Source of the DNA: Burkholderia sp.
GTDB taxonomy: Bacteria; Pseudomonadota; Gammaproteobacteria; Burkholderiales; Burkholderiaceae
Assembly (NCBI GenBank): GCA_031253835.1
Contig: JAIRVP010000054.1
Coordinates: 124,001 to 188,000, forward strand
Direction of reading: 5' to 3'
Length of the DNA stretch: 64,000 nt
Of this stretch, positions 49,952 through 59,920 are shown one piece after another. The notes below the pieces were generated by a model that worked only from the letters and a program-made list of their open reading frames with translations, did no database searches and was not told the DNA's origin. Numbering within the stretch: position 1 is the stretch's first letter; each line of letters starts with the position of its first letter. The translations under genes were made by a program, and so were the position numbers.

Positions 49952-51739
49952 ATGAACGCACCACACAAACGCGATTTCTCGACCAACGAACGCCTGCCCA
50001 GGATCGCGTTGCTTGCCGCCGGGATCGGCCTGCTCAGCACGCTTGCCGCGTTCGTGCTGTTGAGCCTGATCCACCTGTTCACGAACCTGTTCTTCTTCCA
50101 GCAGTTCTCGTTCGCCGACCGCTCCCCGGCGAACAACACGCTCGGCGCATGGGTAATCGTGATCCCGGTGATCGGCGGGCTGATCGTCGGGATGATGGCG
50201 CGCTTCGGTTCGGAGAAGATCCGCGGCCACGGCATTCCCGAAGCGATCGAGGCGATCCTGTTCGGCAAGAGCCGCATGTCGCCGAAGGTCGCGATCCTCA
50301 AGCCGCTGTCGTCCGGCGTCGTGATCGGCAGCGGTGGCCCGTTCGGCGCCGAAGGCCCGATCATCATGACGGGCGGCGCGCTCGGCTCGCTGATCGCGCA
50401 ATGCGTGCATGTAACCGCCGCCGAGCGCAAGACGCTGCTCGTCGCCGGTGCGGCCGCCGGCATGACGGCCGTGTTCGGCACGCCGGTCGCCGCGGTGCTG
50501 CTCGCGGTCGAGCTGCTGCTGTTCGAATGGCGTCCGCGCAGTTTCCTGCCGGTCGCGCTTGCATGCGCGGTGGCCGGGTTCGCACGCGCGGTGTTCTTCG
50601 GCGTCGATCCGCTGTTTCCGCTGACGACGGCCGCGCCGACGCCTGTCGCGCTGCTGTCGTGCATCGTCGCGGGCCTGCTGTCGGGCATGCTCGCATGCGG
50701 CCTGTCGGCGGCGCTCTACCGCGTCGAGGACACGTTCGCGAAGCTGCCCGTGCACTGGATGTGGTGGCCCGCGCTCGGCGCGATCGTGATCGGCATCGGC
50801 GGCTGGCTCGAACCGCGCGCGCTCGGCGTCGGCTACGACGTGATCGGCGACCTGCTTCATCAGCACATCGCGCTGAAGATCGCGCTCGCGCTGCTGATCG
50901 TGAAAGCCGTGATGTGGGTGATCGCGCTCGGCTCGGGCACGTCGGGCGGTGTGCTCGCCCCGCTGCTGATGCTCGGCGCCGGCCTCGGCACCGTGCTGTC
51001 GCCGATGCTGCCGGGCGGCGATCCGGCGCTGTGGCCGCTCGTGTGCATGGCCGCGACGCTCGGCGCCACGCTCGGTGCCCCGCTGACCGCGATCGTGTTC
51101 GCGTTCGGCCTCACGCACGACGCGAACGCGCTGCTGCCGCTGCTCGCGGCGACGCTCGTCGCGCACGGCTTCTCGACCATCGTGATGAAGCGCTCGATCA
51201 TGACGGAAAAGATCGCACGGCGCGGCTATCACATCTATCGCGAATACGGCGTCGATCCGCTCGAGCGCCATGACATCGGCGAAGTGATGACACCGGCCGA
51301 CGTGCTCGTCGCGATCGACGGCGCAGCGACGCTCGTTACCGTCGAGTCGCAGTACTTCGGCGCGAAGCAGACGCATCGCGCGTACCCGGTCGTGCAGAAC
51401 GGCCGCCTGCTCGGTCTCGTCGATCGCGCGACGCTCGATGCGCAGCGCGCGCAGGCCGGCGCCGACACGCCGATCTCGGGCGCGTTCGCGAACCGCGAGC
51501 CGGCCGTCGCGCTCGCGCACGAAACGTGCCGCGTCGTCGCGTCGCGCCTCGCGATGCTGGGCCTCGAACGCCTGCCGGTCGTCGCCGACGAGCAATCGCT
51601 GCGCATCACGGGCATCGTGTCGCGCAGCGACCTGATCAAGCCCGCACTCCAGCACTTCGACGACGAACAGAAGCGCGAGCGCTTCCGCCCGATCGTTCCG
51701 GTCAACCTGCGCGACGCCGGCACCCGCAAGGCCGGCTGA
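49952..51739 (+). CDS. clcB: ClC-type chloride channel/antiporter with CBS domains
   Basis: A 595-residue ClC protein. The membrane part (about 20-430) has the anion-selectivity elements GSGGPFGAEGPI, whose glutamate corresponds to the gating Glu, and GSGTSGGVLAPLL. The first differs from the GSGIP and GREGP pair of E. coli ClcA. Two CBS domains follow (about 445-505 and 515-575: VMTPADVLVAIDGAATLV, then GITGIVSRSDL-like RITGIVSRSDL). It moves chloride, or in some family members nitrate or fluoride. Co-transcription with a MarR gene and a shared operator with the HPP-CBS gene suggest an inducible anion response. Confidence 0.9.
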   Translation: MNAPHKRDFSTNERLPRIALLAAGIGLLSTLAAFVLLSLIHLFTNLFFFQQFSFADRSPANNTLGAWVIVIPVIGGLIVGMMARFGSEKIRGHGIPEAIEAILFGKSRMSPKVAILKPLSSGVVIGSGGPFGAEGPIIMTGGALGSLIAQCVHVTAAERKTLLVAGAAAGMTAVFGTPVAAVLLAVELLLFEWRPRSFLPVALACAVAGFARAVFFGVDPLFPLTTAAPTPVALLSCIVAGLLSGMLACGLSAALYRVEDTFAKLPVHWMWWPALGAIVIGIGGWLEPRALGVGYDVIGDLLHQHIALKIALALLIVKAVMWVIALGSGTSGGVLAPLLMLGAGLGTVLSPMLPGGDPALWPLVCMAATLGATLGAPLTAIVFAFGLTHDANALLPLLAATLVAHGFSTIVMKRSIMTEKIARRGYHIYREYGVDPLERHDIGEVMTPADVLVAIDGAATLVTVESQYFGAKQTHRAYPVVQNGRLLGLVDRATLDAQRAQAGADTPISGAFANREPAVALAHETCRVVASRLAMLGLERLPVVADEQSLRITGIVSRSDLIKPALQHFDDEQKRERFRPIVPVNLRDAGTRKAG

Positions 51740-52232
51740 CGCCACCCGCGTGCGCGGCACACCGGCCGCGCACCGCTTCCTCATCCCGCCTCACCTCGCT
51801 GCACGATGCGGCGCGCCCCGCGCGCGCCGCATCGCATTCCCCCGCGTCCCGTGTTTAAAGTTGGTTAACAATTCGACCGACGAAAGTTTGTCATCATGGT
51901 GCCCATGCGACGGGGCCACCAATCAGCCATTCCACTTCGCCAACAGATAAAAGATAAAGAGTCGCGGCACGGCATGCGCACACATGCCGTTCGCCGTGGC
52001 CGTCACGACACCACACGACCGGACAGCGCACCGACCACGCAACGCATGACGTCGAGTCGCACGCGACGCATGCCGCATCGCAGCAACGCGCACAGCACCG
52101 GAGTCGCCATTTGGCAAGCGCGCTAACAACTTGTTTCGGAATAGCCGGAACCGTACTTGCCCGATGCGATCTCATTAGCACGCAGTACTGCTGCGCATCC
52201 CACTCAATCAATCACGACTCGAGGGAGATAAC
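51740..52232. other. Intergenic region, 493 bp, with a hairpin after clcB
   Basis: An 11-bp stem (GATGCGGCGCG with CGCGCCGCATC, 51805-51833) lies 65 bases after the ClC stop, without a U run; it may end that transcript. From about 51850 the sequence is AT-richer and probably holds the promoter of the small secreted-protein gene, but no clear -35/-10 pair stands out. Confidence 0.45.
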
Positions 52233-52568
52233 GTGAACGCGAAATACTTACCGCTCATCGCATTGGCCGTGGCATTTTCTGCTCATGCAGCCGATTCTGC
52301 CCTGCAGAACGTGGGACAAAGCCAAAAGCCCGCCGACCAAGTGGCGCAGTGCATCGCCAAGACGTGGGCCGACAAGTCGCAACAACAAGTGACGTCGCAG
52401 TACGAACTGGCGAACGGCCTCGCAATGGCCGTCTACGCGCCGGGCCAGCAGCCGCCGAACGGCGCTGCCGCCGTGGTGCGCCCGGCCAACGCCGGCAACG
52501 CGAAGACCTGGGTCGGTTTCCGCGGCGGCGATGCATCGTCGGCCGGCGACATCAACGCCTGCCTGTAA
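52233..52568 (+). CDS. Small secreted protein of unknown function
   Basis: A 111-residue protein with a clean Sec signal peptide (MNAKYLPLIALAVAFSAHA, cleavage after about residue 19). The mature part of about 92 residues has two cysteines (in VAQCIAKTW and the closing INACL) that could form a disulfide. GAGGGAG five bases before the GTG sets the start. A perfect intrinsic terminator follows, so it is a stand-alone unit. I do not recognise the family; the size suggests a periplasmic or secreted helper. Confidence 0.78.
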   Translation: MNAKYLPLIALAVAFSAHAADSALQNVGQSQKPADQVAQCIAKTWADKSQQQVTSQYELANGLAMAVYAPGQQPPNGAAAVVRPANAGNAKTWVGFRGGDASSAGDINACL

Positions 52569-52611
52569 CGAGAACAGGCGCTTCGGACGGCCTTGCGCCA
52601 TCCGCTTGCGA

Positions 52612-52634
52612 CAAGCCCCGCCTCGGCGGGGCTT
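52612..52634. terminator. Intrinsic terminator after the small secreted-protein gene
   Basis: AAGCCCCGC-CTCG-GCGGGGC is followed by TTTTCTTTT: a strong stem with a U-rich tail on the plus strand. The AA at the left end offers only weak function for the convergent ppnP gene. Confidence 0.88.
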
Positions 52635-52655
52635 TTCTTTTGCTGCCGCCTGCGC

Positions 52656-52976
52656 TTACAGGTAGCTGCAGACGTAATCGAGCGTCTCGAGCACTTCGAT
52701 GTCGAAGCGGCTCTTGCCCGGCACCGAGAACGACTCGCCGGCGCCGTAGGTTTGCCATTCGCTGCTGCCGTCGAGCTTCACGCGGCACTGGCCGGCCTGC
52801 ACTTCCATCAATTCGGGCGCATCCGTGCCGAAGTTGAGCGCGCACGGCAGGATCACGCCGAGCGTCTTGCGCGTGCCGTCCGGGAAGAGCACGGTATGCG
52901 ACACGCACTTGCCGTCGAAATAGACGTTCGCGCGCTTGACGACCGATACGTTGTCGAATTGGGTTGCACTGGTCAT
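52656..52976 (-). CDS. ppnP: Pyrimidine/purine nucleoside phosphorylase
   Basis: A 106-residue single-domain cupin of the PpnP (DUF1255, UPF0345) family, which splits nucleosides with phosphate to free base and ribose 1-phosphate. Family segments are [38 protein letters not shown] and [26 protein letters not shown] (the closing segment, mentioned by its ends ESFSVPG and YVCSYL). The length equals that of the E. coli protein. No operon partner is seen. Confidence 0.93.
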   Translation of the reverse strand: MTSATQFDNVSVVKRANVYFDGKCVSHTVLFPDGTRKTLGVILPCALNFGTDAPELMEVQAGQCRVKLDGSSEWQTYGAGESFSVPGKSRFDIEVLETLDYVCSYL

Positions 52977-53151
52977 GTGATGCCTCTGATTGCTGGATGC
53001 CGGATGGCGATAGTTGTTGGCGGCCGGCCGGAGCGGCGGGCCGGCCGATATCATACCGGCTTGCGCGGCATGCGCCGGAACGGCGTGCCGCCGGCTGCGT
53101 GCCGAGCCTCGAATAATCAGGATGACTACGCGATCCCCGGCGAGCGGCGGT

Positions 53152-54054
53152 TCACCGCAGCCCCTTGCGCCGCGCGGAATCGCGCAGGCAATCGAGCAGC
53201 ATCGACGCGGCCGGCGTCAGCGGGCTGTCGCGGCGCGTGACGACCTGCACCGAGACGCCCGGCAGGCGCTCGCGGATCGGCAGCACCGCGAGCTGGTCGC
53301 GCGCCCACTCGCCCTGCAGCAATTGCTCGGGCATCGATGCGATCAGGTCGCAGCCGGTCATCAGGCTGTGCGCGAGCCCGAAGCTCGGGCATTCGACGAC
53401 GCGTGCCGGCACCGGCAGTCCGTAGGCGACGAACGAATTGAACAGCACCTGCGTGGAGCTTTCCGGCGACGGGTTCATCAGCCAGTCGGCCTCGACGAGA
53501 TCGGCGAGCGACGTGGCCGACGCAAGCGGATGCCCCTTGCGTGCGACGATCAGCGAGCGGCTCGCGTAAAGCTCCGCGTGGTCGAACTCGGCCGCCAGCA
53601 GCTCGGGGACGACGACGGCCACCGCGAAATCGAGCGAGCCATCGTGCAGGCGCGGCAGCGCGACGCCCGGAAACCCTTCGATCAGGTTGACGCGCGCCAC
53701 CGGGAAGCGGCGCCGGAATGCGCGAAACGCGTCGGGCAGGATCGTCACCGCGGCCGCCGGCGTGATGGCCGCCGCGACGGAGCCCGTCATCGCGCCCTGC
53801 GCCTGCTCGATGTCGTCGCGGGCGCGCTGCATTTCGGCGACGATCAGCCGCGCGCGCACCTGCAGTTGCTGGCCGAACGCGGTGAGTTGCACGCCGCGCG
53901 CGGTACGCACGACGAGCGACACGCCGAGGGCGATCTCGAGCTCCTTGACCGCCTTCGTCAGCGCCGCCGGCGACACGTTCAGGCGCCGCGCGGCCGCGCG
54001 GATGCTCCCTTCTTCGGCAACGGTGACGAACGCTTTCAGCTGATGGTATTTCAT
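53152..54054 (-). CDS. LysR-family regulator of the M20 hydrolase-transporter pair
   Basis: A 300-residue LysR protein resembling AbgR/TsaR-like members: DNA-binding region at 1-60 ([40 protein letters not shown]) and effector domain at 90-295. It diverges from a hydrolase-transporter pair similar in plan to abgAB-abgT, the standard arrangement for a LysR activator. An AT-rich stretch with two AATTTAT repeats (54149-54184) lies between and is the likely binding site. Confidence 0.92.
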   Translation of the reverse strand: MKYHQLKAFVTVAEEGSIRAAARRLNVSPAALTKAVKELEIALGVSLVVRTARGVQLTAFGQQLQVRARLIVAEMQRARDDIEQAQGAMTGSVAAAITPAAAVTILPDAFRAFRRRFPVARVNLIEGFPGVALPRLHDGSLDFAVAVVVPELLAAEFDHAELYASRSLIVARKGHPLASATSLADLVEADWLMNPSPESSTQVLFNSFVAYGLPVPARVVECPSFGLAHSLMTGCDLIASMPEQLLQGEWARDQLAVLPIRERLPGVSVQVVTRRDSPLTPAASMLLDCLRDSARRKGLR

Positions 54055-54236
54055 GGCGGCAATGCGTGATCCGTGGAAACCCCGTGCATCGCGACACGCG
54101 CCGGCTCAGGGTATTCCCGAGCGGCAACCGACGGTGTGCACCAAAGCAATTTATCAGCTTCTGGTACGCAAAAGAAATTTATATGCTTGGTCGTCATATG
54201 CGCGTCAAACGCCCCTTCGGCCCCACAGGAGACACC

Positions 54237-55421
54237 ATGCTGCAAGCCGTGAACCCCGTCATCCCCGGTATCGCCGCGATCGCCCCCGAGCTGGTCGAGG
54301 TGCGCCGCCGCATCCACGCGCATCCCGAGCTCGCGTTCGAAGAGACGCTCACGAGCGATCTCGTCGCCGAGCTGCTCACCGGCTGGGGCTATGAAGTGCA
54401 TCGCGGCATCGGCAAGACGGGCGTCGTCGGCGTGCTGCGCGAAGGGCAAGGCGCGCGCACGGTCGGCCTGCGCGCCGACATGGACGCGCTGCCGCTCGCG
54501 GAAACCACCGGCCTGCCGTACGCGAGCCGCCATGCGAACAAGATGCATGCGTGCGGCCACGACGGCCACACGGCGATGCTGCTGTGCGCGGCGCGCCACC
54601 TCGCGGCGACGCGCCAGTTCTCCGGCACGCTGAACCTGATCTTCCAGCCGGCCGAGGAGAACTTCGGCGGCGCGAAGGCGATGATGGACGACGGCCTGTT
54701 CGACCGCTTCCCGTGCGACGCGATCTTCGCGATCCACAACATGCCGGGCCGTGCGGCCGGCGACATGGCGTTCCGCACCGGCGCCGCGATGGCGTCGGCC
54801 GACCGCGTGACGATCACGCTGCGCGGCGTCGGCGGCCATGGCGCGATGCCGCATTTCGCGCGCGATCCGATGTCGGCCGCCGGCAGCATCATGGTCGCGC
54901 TGCAGACGATCGTCGCGCGCGAGGTCGATGCGCAGCATGCGGCCGTGATCACGGTCGGCAGCGTGCAGGCCGGCGAGACGTTCAACATCATTCCCGAAAC
55001 CGTCGTGATGAAGCTGTCGGTGCGTGCGCTGAACGCCGACGTGCGCGCGCTGCTCGCGCGCCGCATCGAAGCGCTCGCGAAAGGCCAGGCGGAAAGCTTC
55101 GGCGTCACCGCGGAAGTCGACTACGACTACGGCTACCCGGTGCTCGTGAATCACACGGAACCGACCGCGTTCGCAGCCGGCATCGCACGCCAGATGCTCG
55201 GCGCCGACCGCGTCGAAACCGACTCCGCGCCGCTGATGGGCAGCGAGGATTTCGCGTTCATGCTCGAGGCGCGCCCCGGCTGCTACGCATTCATCGGCAA
55301 CGGGATCGGCAGCAAGGGCGGCTGCATGGTGCACAACCCCGGCTACGACTTCAACGACGACATTCTCGCGATCGGCGCGAGCTACTGGGTTCGCGTCGCC
55401 GAAGCCTGGCTCGCGGCCTGA
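54237..55421 (+). CDS. M20-family amidohydrolase (hippurate hydrolase/aminoacylase type)
   Basis: A 394-residue metal-dependent amidohydrolase that removes N-acyl groups from amino acids. Metal ligands and catalytic residues are in RIHAHPELAFEE, GLRADMDALPLAE, MHACGHDGHTAMLL and FQPAEENFGGA. The lid-domain histidine is in GGHGAMPH, and SEDFAFMLEARPG is typical of the HipO/AmaA group. It leads a two-gene operon with an MHS-type transporter 56 bases downstream and diverges from a LysR gene, indicating uptake and cleavage of an N-acyl compound. Confidence 0.93.
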   Translation: MLQAVNPVIPGIAAIAPELVEVRRRIHAHPELAFEETLTSDLVAELLTGWGYEVHRGIGKTGVVGVLREGQGARTVGLRADMDALPLAETTGLPYASRHANKMHACGHDGHTAMLLCAARHLAATRQFSGTLNLIFQPAEENFGGAKAMMDDGLFDRFPCDAIFAIHNMPGRAAGDMAFRTGAAMASADRVTITLRGVGGHGAMPHFARDPMSAAGSIMVALQTIVAREVDAQHAAVITVGSVQAGETFNIIPETVVMKLSVRALNADVRALLARRIEALAKGQAESFGVTAEVDYDYGYPVLVNHTEPTAFAAGIARQMLGADRVETDSAPLMGSEDFAFMLEARPGCYAFIGNGIGSKGGCMVHNPGYDFNDDILAIGASYWVRVAEAWLAA

Positions 55422-55476
55422 CGGCCCCTCCTGACAGCCCTTCATCACGCAGTTTCGCGCTTACCGGGGGAACCCC

Positions 55477-56796
55477 ATGGAAACATCCGCCCTTCCGTTC
55501 GCCGGCACGCCGGTCGATGCCCGCGCCGCCGCGAAGAAACGCCGGCTGATCGCGGCTGCCGCCGTCGGCAACGCGCTCGAGTTCTACGACTTCACGGTCT
55601 ACAGCTTCTTCGCGATCCTGATCGGCAAGCTGTTCTTCCCGGTGCATTCGTCGTTCGGGCAGTTGATGCTCGCGGTCGCGAGCTTCGGCGTCGGCTTCGT
55701 CACGCGGCCGCTCGGCGGGCTCGTGATCGGCATGTATGCCGACCGCGCCGGCCGCAAGAAGGCGATGATCCTCACGCTGCTGCTGATGGCGCTCGGCACC
55801 GCGACGATCGCGGTCGCGCCGACCTTCGCGCAGATCGGCATCGCCGCACCGATGCTGCTCGTGCTCGCGCGCCTGCTGCAGGGGTTCGCATCGGGCGGCG
55901 AAGTCGGCGCGTCGACGACGCTGCTGCTCGAACAGGCGCCGCAGCATCGTCGCGGCTTCTACGCATCGTTCCAGTTCTCGAGCCAGGGGCTCGCCGCGCT
56001 CGCGGGCGCGCTCACCGGCGTTGCGCTGACGTCCACGCTGACTGCCGCGCAGCTCGAAAGCTGGGGCTGGCGCGTGCCGTTCATCATCGGCACGCTGTTC
56101 GTGCCGATCGGCTACTGGCTGCGCCGTACCGTCGAGGAAGTGCCGGCTGCCACACCGGCGGCCGCGCACGACGAGCCGGTCGCATCGCTGCCGCTCGCCG
56201 ACGTGCTGCGCCATCACGGCAAGGCCGTGTTCGCGGGCCTCGGCGTGACGATCGGCGGCACGTCGATCCACTACATCATCGTGTTCTACATGGCGATCTA
56301 CGGCGTGCAGGTGCTTCACCTGCCGACCTGGCTGTCGATGACGGCCGGCTGCGTCGCCGGCGCGATCCTGATGCTCGTGACGCCGATCGGCGGCCACCTG
56401 TCCGACGTGTACGGGCGCAACAGGATCGTCTGGTGGACGCGCATCGTGCTGATGGTCGCGATCTACCCGGCGTTCATCGCGCTGAACCGCTGGCCGGGCG
56501 CCACGTCGCTGCTGTCGATCATCGCCGCGCTGTCGATCGTGCACGCGATCAACATCGGCGCGACCGGCGCGATGCTCGGCGAGCTGTTCCCGCGTGCGGT
56601 GCGCGCAACCGGCGGCGCCCTCGTGTACAGCGTCGGCGTCGCGATCTTCGGCGGCTTCGCGCAGTTCTTCGTCACGTGGCTGATCGCGGCGACCGGCAAT
56701 GCGAATGCACCCGCGTGGTATGCGATCGGCTGCGGTGCGATGACGCTGCTCGCGATTCGCTGCATGGATGAAAAGGCGGGGAAGGCGCTCGACTGA
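55477..56796 (+). CDS. MFS transporter, metabolite:H+ symporter type
   Basis: A 439-residue, 12-helix symporter of the metabolite:H+ family (ProP, ShiA and citrate-type relatives). Characteristic parts are the opening VGNALEFYDFTVYSFFA, the loop GMYADRAGRKKAMILTLLLM, and GFASGGEVGASTTLLLEQAP. It probably imports the substrate of the M20 hydrolase encoded immediately upstream. A clear bidirectional terminator follows. Confidence 0.92.
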   Translation: METSALPFAGTPVDARAAAKKRRLIAAAAVGNALEFYDFTVYSFFAILIGKLFFPVHSSFGQLMLAVASFGVGFVTRPLGGLVIGMYADRAGRKKAMILTLLLMALGTATIAVAPTFAQIGIAAPMLLVLARLLQGFASGGEVGASTTLLLEQAPQHRRGFYASFQFSSQGLAALAGALTGVALTSTLTAAQLESWGWRVPFIIGTLFVPIGYWLRRTVEEVPAATPAAAHDEPVASLPLADVLRHHGKAVFAGLGVTIGGTSIHYIIVFYMAIYGVQVLHLPTWLSMTAGCVAGAILMLVTPIGGHLSDVYGRNRIVWWTRIVLMVAIYPAFIALNRWPGATSLLSIIAALSIVHAINIGATGAMLGELFPRAVRATGGALVYSVGVAIFGGFAQFFVTWLIAATGNANAPAWYAIGCGAMTLLAIRCMDEKAGKALD

Positions 56797-56828
56797 CCAG
56801 GGGCCGATGCGGCCGTGGGCCGCAAATG

Positions 56829-56862
56829 AAAAAAGGCACGGGTTCGATCACCCGTGCCTTTT
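56829..56862. terminator. Bidirectional intrinsic terminator
   Basis: GGCACGGG-TTCGATCA-CCCGTGCC forms an 8-bp stem with six A residues on the left and four T residues on the right. It separates the convergent MHS-transporter and porin genes and works in both directions. Confidence 0.92.
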
Positions 56863-56884
56863 GCGCATCTGGCGCTGCCCGCGC

Positions 56885-57988
56885 TCAGAACGTATGCATC
56901 ATCCCGACATACGCGCCCGTCTGCGACTCGCCCGCCAGCGGGCTCGTGCCCGACGTCGCGTCGCGCGGCGTCGCCAGCAGCGAGAAGTTCGAGTTGCCGC
57001 CGTTGCGCACATACGCGACCGTGCCGTACAGGAACGTGCGCTTCGACAGGTTGTACGTCGTGCCGAGCACGTACATCATCGCGTGGCCCGACGGATCGTG
57101 CGACGCGTCGCTGCCGCCGTCGCCCACCTTCACGTAATAGCCGCCGGCCGTCACGGCCCATTGCGGATTCGCCGCGTAGGTCGCGCCGAGCCAGTAGTGG
57201 TCGGCGCGATCGGCGACGCCGGCCGGGCTGTCCGGCGCCTGGTAGTGCGTATACGCGCCCTGGATCTTGAACTTCGACACCTTCACGTTCGCGCCGACGA
57301 AGTACTCGCGCGACGCCGTGAAGATGTTGCTGAACTTGCCGTTGTTGTCGCGCAGCTCGTCGTACATGCCGCGCACGTCGAACACCGGCGAGTGGTACGA
57401 GATCATGATCCCGTCCGAGCGGCCGAAATCGTCGGCCGCGCCGTAGTTGAAGCCGCGCGACTGGTTGCCGAACGCGTACTGCGCCTGCACGTCGAAGCCG
57501 CCGATCACCGGGCTGTGATATTCGATGTTGTTGCTGCTCTGCTGCCAGTTGCGGCCACGCACGAGCGACGCGGACGAAAACGCCTGCTGGACGAACGGAT
57601 CGAATTCCCACACGCCGTCGCTGTCGATGAACAGGTTGCGGCCGGCCTGCAGCTGGCCCCACGTGTCGCTCTTCAGCCCGACATACGCGCGACGCGACCA
57701 CATGCGCCCGCCGCCCGTCGTGCCGTTCATCACCTGGAATGCGGTCTCCAGGTTGAAGACCGTCGACAGCCCGCCGCCGAGATCCTCGAAGCCCTTCAGG
57801 CCGAACATGCTGGTGCCCCAGTCGCCGCCTTCCGCGCTCCAGCGCGACTTGCTGCCGTTCGGCGTCGCGATGTGGTTCAGGTATTCGATGCCGCCGTCGA
57901 TCCGGCCGTACAGCATCACGCTCGTCTGTGCAAAGGCAGCCGCCGGTGTGGCGGCCGCAATCAGCCATGCGAAATGTTTAAGTCGCAA
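56885..57988 (-). CDS. Outer-membrane porin, Gram-negative (OmpC-like) type
   Basis: A 367-residue porin with a signal peptide (LIAAATPAAAFAQ, cleavage near residue 20), the opening strand SVMLYGRIDGGIEYL, the family segment SRWSAEGGDWGTSMFGLKG, and the C-terminal strand ending YVGMMHTF with terminal Phe for outer-membrane assembly. It forms a 16-strand trimeric channel for small solutes. The start is TTG at 57988 with GGGGG seven bases upstream; no ATG is available before the signal peptide. Confidence 0.92.
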   Translation of the reverse strand: MRLKHFAWLIAAATPAAAFAQTSVMLYGRIDGGIEYLNHIATPNGSKSRWSAEGGDWGTSMFGLKGFEDLGGGLSTVFNLETAFQVMNGTTGGGRMWSRRAYVGLKSDTWGQLQAGRNLFIDSDGVWEFDPFVQQAFSSASLVRGRNWQQSSNNIEYHSPVIGGFDVQAQYAFGNQSRGFNYGAADDFGRSDGIMISYHSPVFDVRGMYDELRDNNGKFSNIFTASREYFVGANVKVSKFKIQGAYTHYQAPDSPAGVADRADHYWLGATYAANPQWAVTAGGYYVKVGDGGSDASHDPSGHAMMYVLGTTYNLSKRTFLYGTVAYVRNGGNSNFSLLATPRDATSGTSPLAGESQTGAYVGMMHTF

Positions 57989-58051
57989 AATGATGCCCCC
58001 TCGGAGTCTCGACCTTCCCGCGCGCGCCCCATGCGCGCGCCCAGGGTCTGT

Positions 58052-58471
58052 TTATCCGCGATCGACCGAATATCGACCGGGGCCCGCTGCGCACAGTGCA
58101 AGCAGGCCACCCGCGATCGCGATGTTCTTGTAGAAGTGAATCATGTTGTCGATCTGCTCGCCGCCCGTCATCGTCCAGTAGTGGTGGCCGATGAAGCCGG
58201 TGCCGATCGAATACAGCGCGAGCAGCAACGCCAGCGGGCGCGTCTGGAAGCCGACCAGGATCGCGATCCCGGCGAACAGCTCCATCACGACGGAGATCGC
58301 CGCGGAAACGATCGGCGCGGGCGCGCCTTCCGAGCCCATGAACGCGATCGTACCGGAGAAGTCGGTGATCTTCTTCCAGCCGAACATCACGAACAGGATC
58401 ACGAGCAGGATCCGGGACAGCAACAGCAGCACATCGCGCTGGGACGCGAGAAACGGTTGATTCGGTGTCAT
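58052..58471 (-). CDS. DoxX-family membrane protein
   Basis: A 139-residue, four-helix protein of the DoxX family (LLLLSRILLVILFVMFGWKKI, MELFAGIAILVGFQTRPLALLL, then a conserved GGLLALCAAGPGRYSVDRG end). Members of unknown activity often sit with redox or sulfur genes. It is 170 bases downstream of the cytochrome subunit gene and 64 upstream of the porin start on the same strand. The ATG at 58471 is preferred; the frame is open further upstream. Confidence 0.87.
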   Translation of the reverse strand: MTPNQPFLASQRDVLLLLSRILLVILFVMFGWKKITDFSGTIAFMGSEGAPAPIVSAAISVVMELFAGIAILVGFQTRPLALLLALYSIGTGFIGHHYWTMTGGEQIDNMIHFYKNIAIAGGLLALCAAGPGRYSVDRG

Positions 58472-58640
58472 GGTCTCGATCAACGAAAACGATGCGCGGC
58501 CTACGCGCACCGGATTGCCAACGAACCAGGACGGGCGGCCGCCTGCGCCGCCCGCCCCGCTCTGCAACAACCGGCATCGGGCCCGCCCGATGTGCTGCGC
58601 GCCTCCTCTTGGTTGTCGCCCTGCTCCGTCGCGCGCCGCA

Positions 58641-59918
58641 TCAGCGCAGCTTCGCGACGTCCTGCTCGGTCACCTTCGCGGCCGGATTGCCGAACTGCCC
58701 GGTCAGGTAGTTCGTCAGCGCGGCGATCTGCGCATCCGACAGCTCGTGGCGGAACGCCGGCATCCCGACGTCCTCGCTGCCGGCCTTGCGCTGCACGCCG
58801 TTCAGGATCACCTGCACGAGGTTGGTCGGATTCGGTGCGCCGACCGCCGAGTTGTGGAACAACGGCGGGTAATAGCCGTCCGGCGTGCCCTTGCCCTGCA
58901 TCTGGTGGCAGGTCGCGCAGTTGCCGAGGTACAGCCGCGCCGGATCGATGCCCGACGACGCGAGCGCGACGCCGCGCAGCTTCAGGCCGTCCTCGGCCGG
59001 CTTGCCCCACGACGAACGCGACTGCTTCGCGTCGTCGCTGGCCACCGCCGGCACCGTACGGATGTACGTCGAGATCGCGCCGATGTCGGCTTCCGTCATC
59101 TTCGAGAAGCTGTGCTCGATCGCCTCGGCCATCGGGCCGGCGGCCTGCGCGAGACCCGGCACGCTGCCGGTGCGCAGGTACTGGACGAGCTGCTGCTGGG
59201 TCCAGCCGCCGATCCCGGCGTTCGGGTCGGACGTGATGTTGTAGCCGTCCCAGCCCGCGAGCACCGAACCGGACAGGAAGCTGCCGCCGGTTTCATCGAG
59301 CGACTTCTCCTGCATCGCGATCCCGCGCGGCGTGTGGCACGTGCTGCAGTGCGCGAGGCCCTGCACCAGATACGCCCCGCGGTTCCACTCGGCGCTCTGT
59401 GCGGGCTTCGGCTGGTACACGCCGTCCTTCAGGAACAGCCAGTTCCAGATCTTCAGCGGCCAGCGCATGCTCAGCAGCGCGGGGATCTCGTTCTTCGGCG
59501 GCGCCTGCTTGACCGGTTCGACGCCGTGCATGAAGTACGCGTACAGCGCCTGCACGTCGTCGTCGTTGATCTTCGCGTACGACACGTACGGCATCGCCGG
59601 GTACAGGTTGTCGCCGTTCTTCGAGACGCCGTGACGCACCGCGCGCTCGAAATCGTCGAACGTCCAGTTGCCGATGCCGGTGTCCGGGTCGGGCGTGATG
59701 TTGCTCGTATAGATCTTGCCGAGCATCGGCACCGGCATCCCGAGGCCGCCCGCGAACGGCTTGCCGCCCTTCGCGGTGTGGCAGGCCATGCAGTCGCCCG
59801 CGATCGCGAGGTATTCGCCGCGCTTGACCTGCGCCGGATCGGCCGAATCGGCCGCGCGTACGAGCCCCGGCAGCGCGAGGCAGCCGGCGAGGAGGAAGGT
59901 GAGAGTAGATTTCCGCAC
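58641..59918 (-). CDS. FAD-glucose dehydrogenase cytochrome c subunit (beta)
   Basis: A 425-residue tri-heme cytochrome c with a signal peptide (residues 1-22). Heme motifs are CMACH (43-47), CSTCH (191-195) and CATCH (334-338). The length equals that reported for the beta subunit of the B. cepacia FAD-dependent glucose dehydrogenase. It passes electrons from the flavin subunit to the respiratory chain on the periplasmic side of the inner membrane. The GTG at 59918 comes two bases after the alpha-subunit stop, a tight translational link. Confidence 0.93.
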   Translation of the reverse strand: MRKSTLTFLLAGCLALPGLVRAADSADPAQVKRGEYLAIAGDCMACHTAKGGKPFAGGLGMPVPMLGKIYTSNITPDPDTGIGNWTFDDFERAVRHGVSKNGDNLYPAMPYVSYAKINDDDVQALYAYFMHGVEPVKQAPPKNEIPALLSMRWPLKIWNWLFLKDGVYQPKPAQSAEWNRGAYLVQGLAHCSTCHTPRGIAMQEKSLDETGGSFLSGSVLAGWDGYNITSDPNAGIGGWTQQQLVQYLRTGSVPGLAQAAGPMAEAIEHSFSKMTEADIGAISTYIRTVPAVASDDAKQSRSSWGKPAEDGLKLRGVALASSGIDPARLYLGNCATCHQMQGKGTPDGYYPPLFHNSAVGAPNPTNLVQVILNGVQRKAGSEDVGMPAFRHELSDAQIAALTNYLTGQFGNPAAKVTEQDVAKLR

Positions 59919-59920
59919 GG

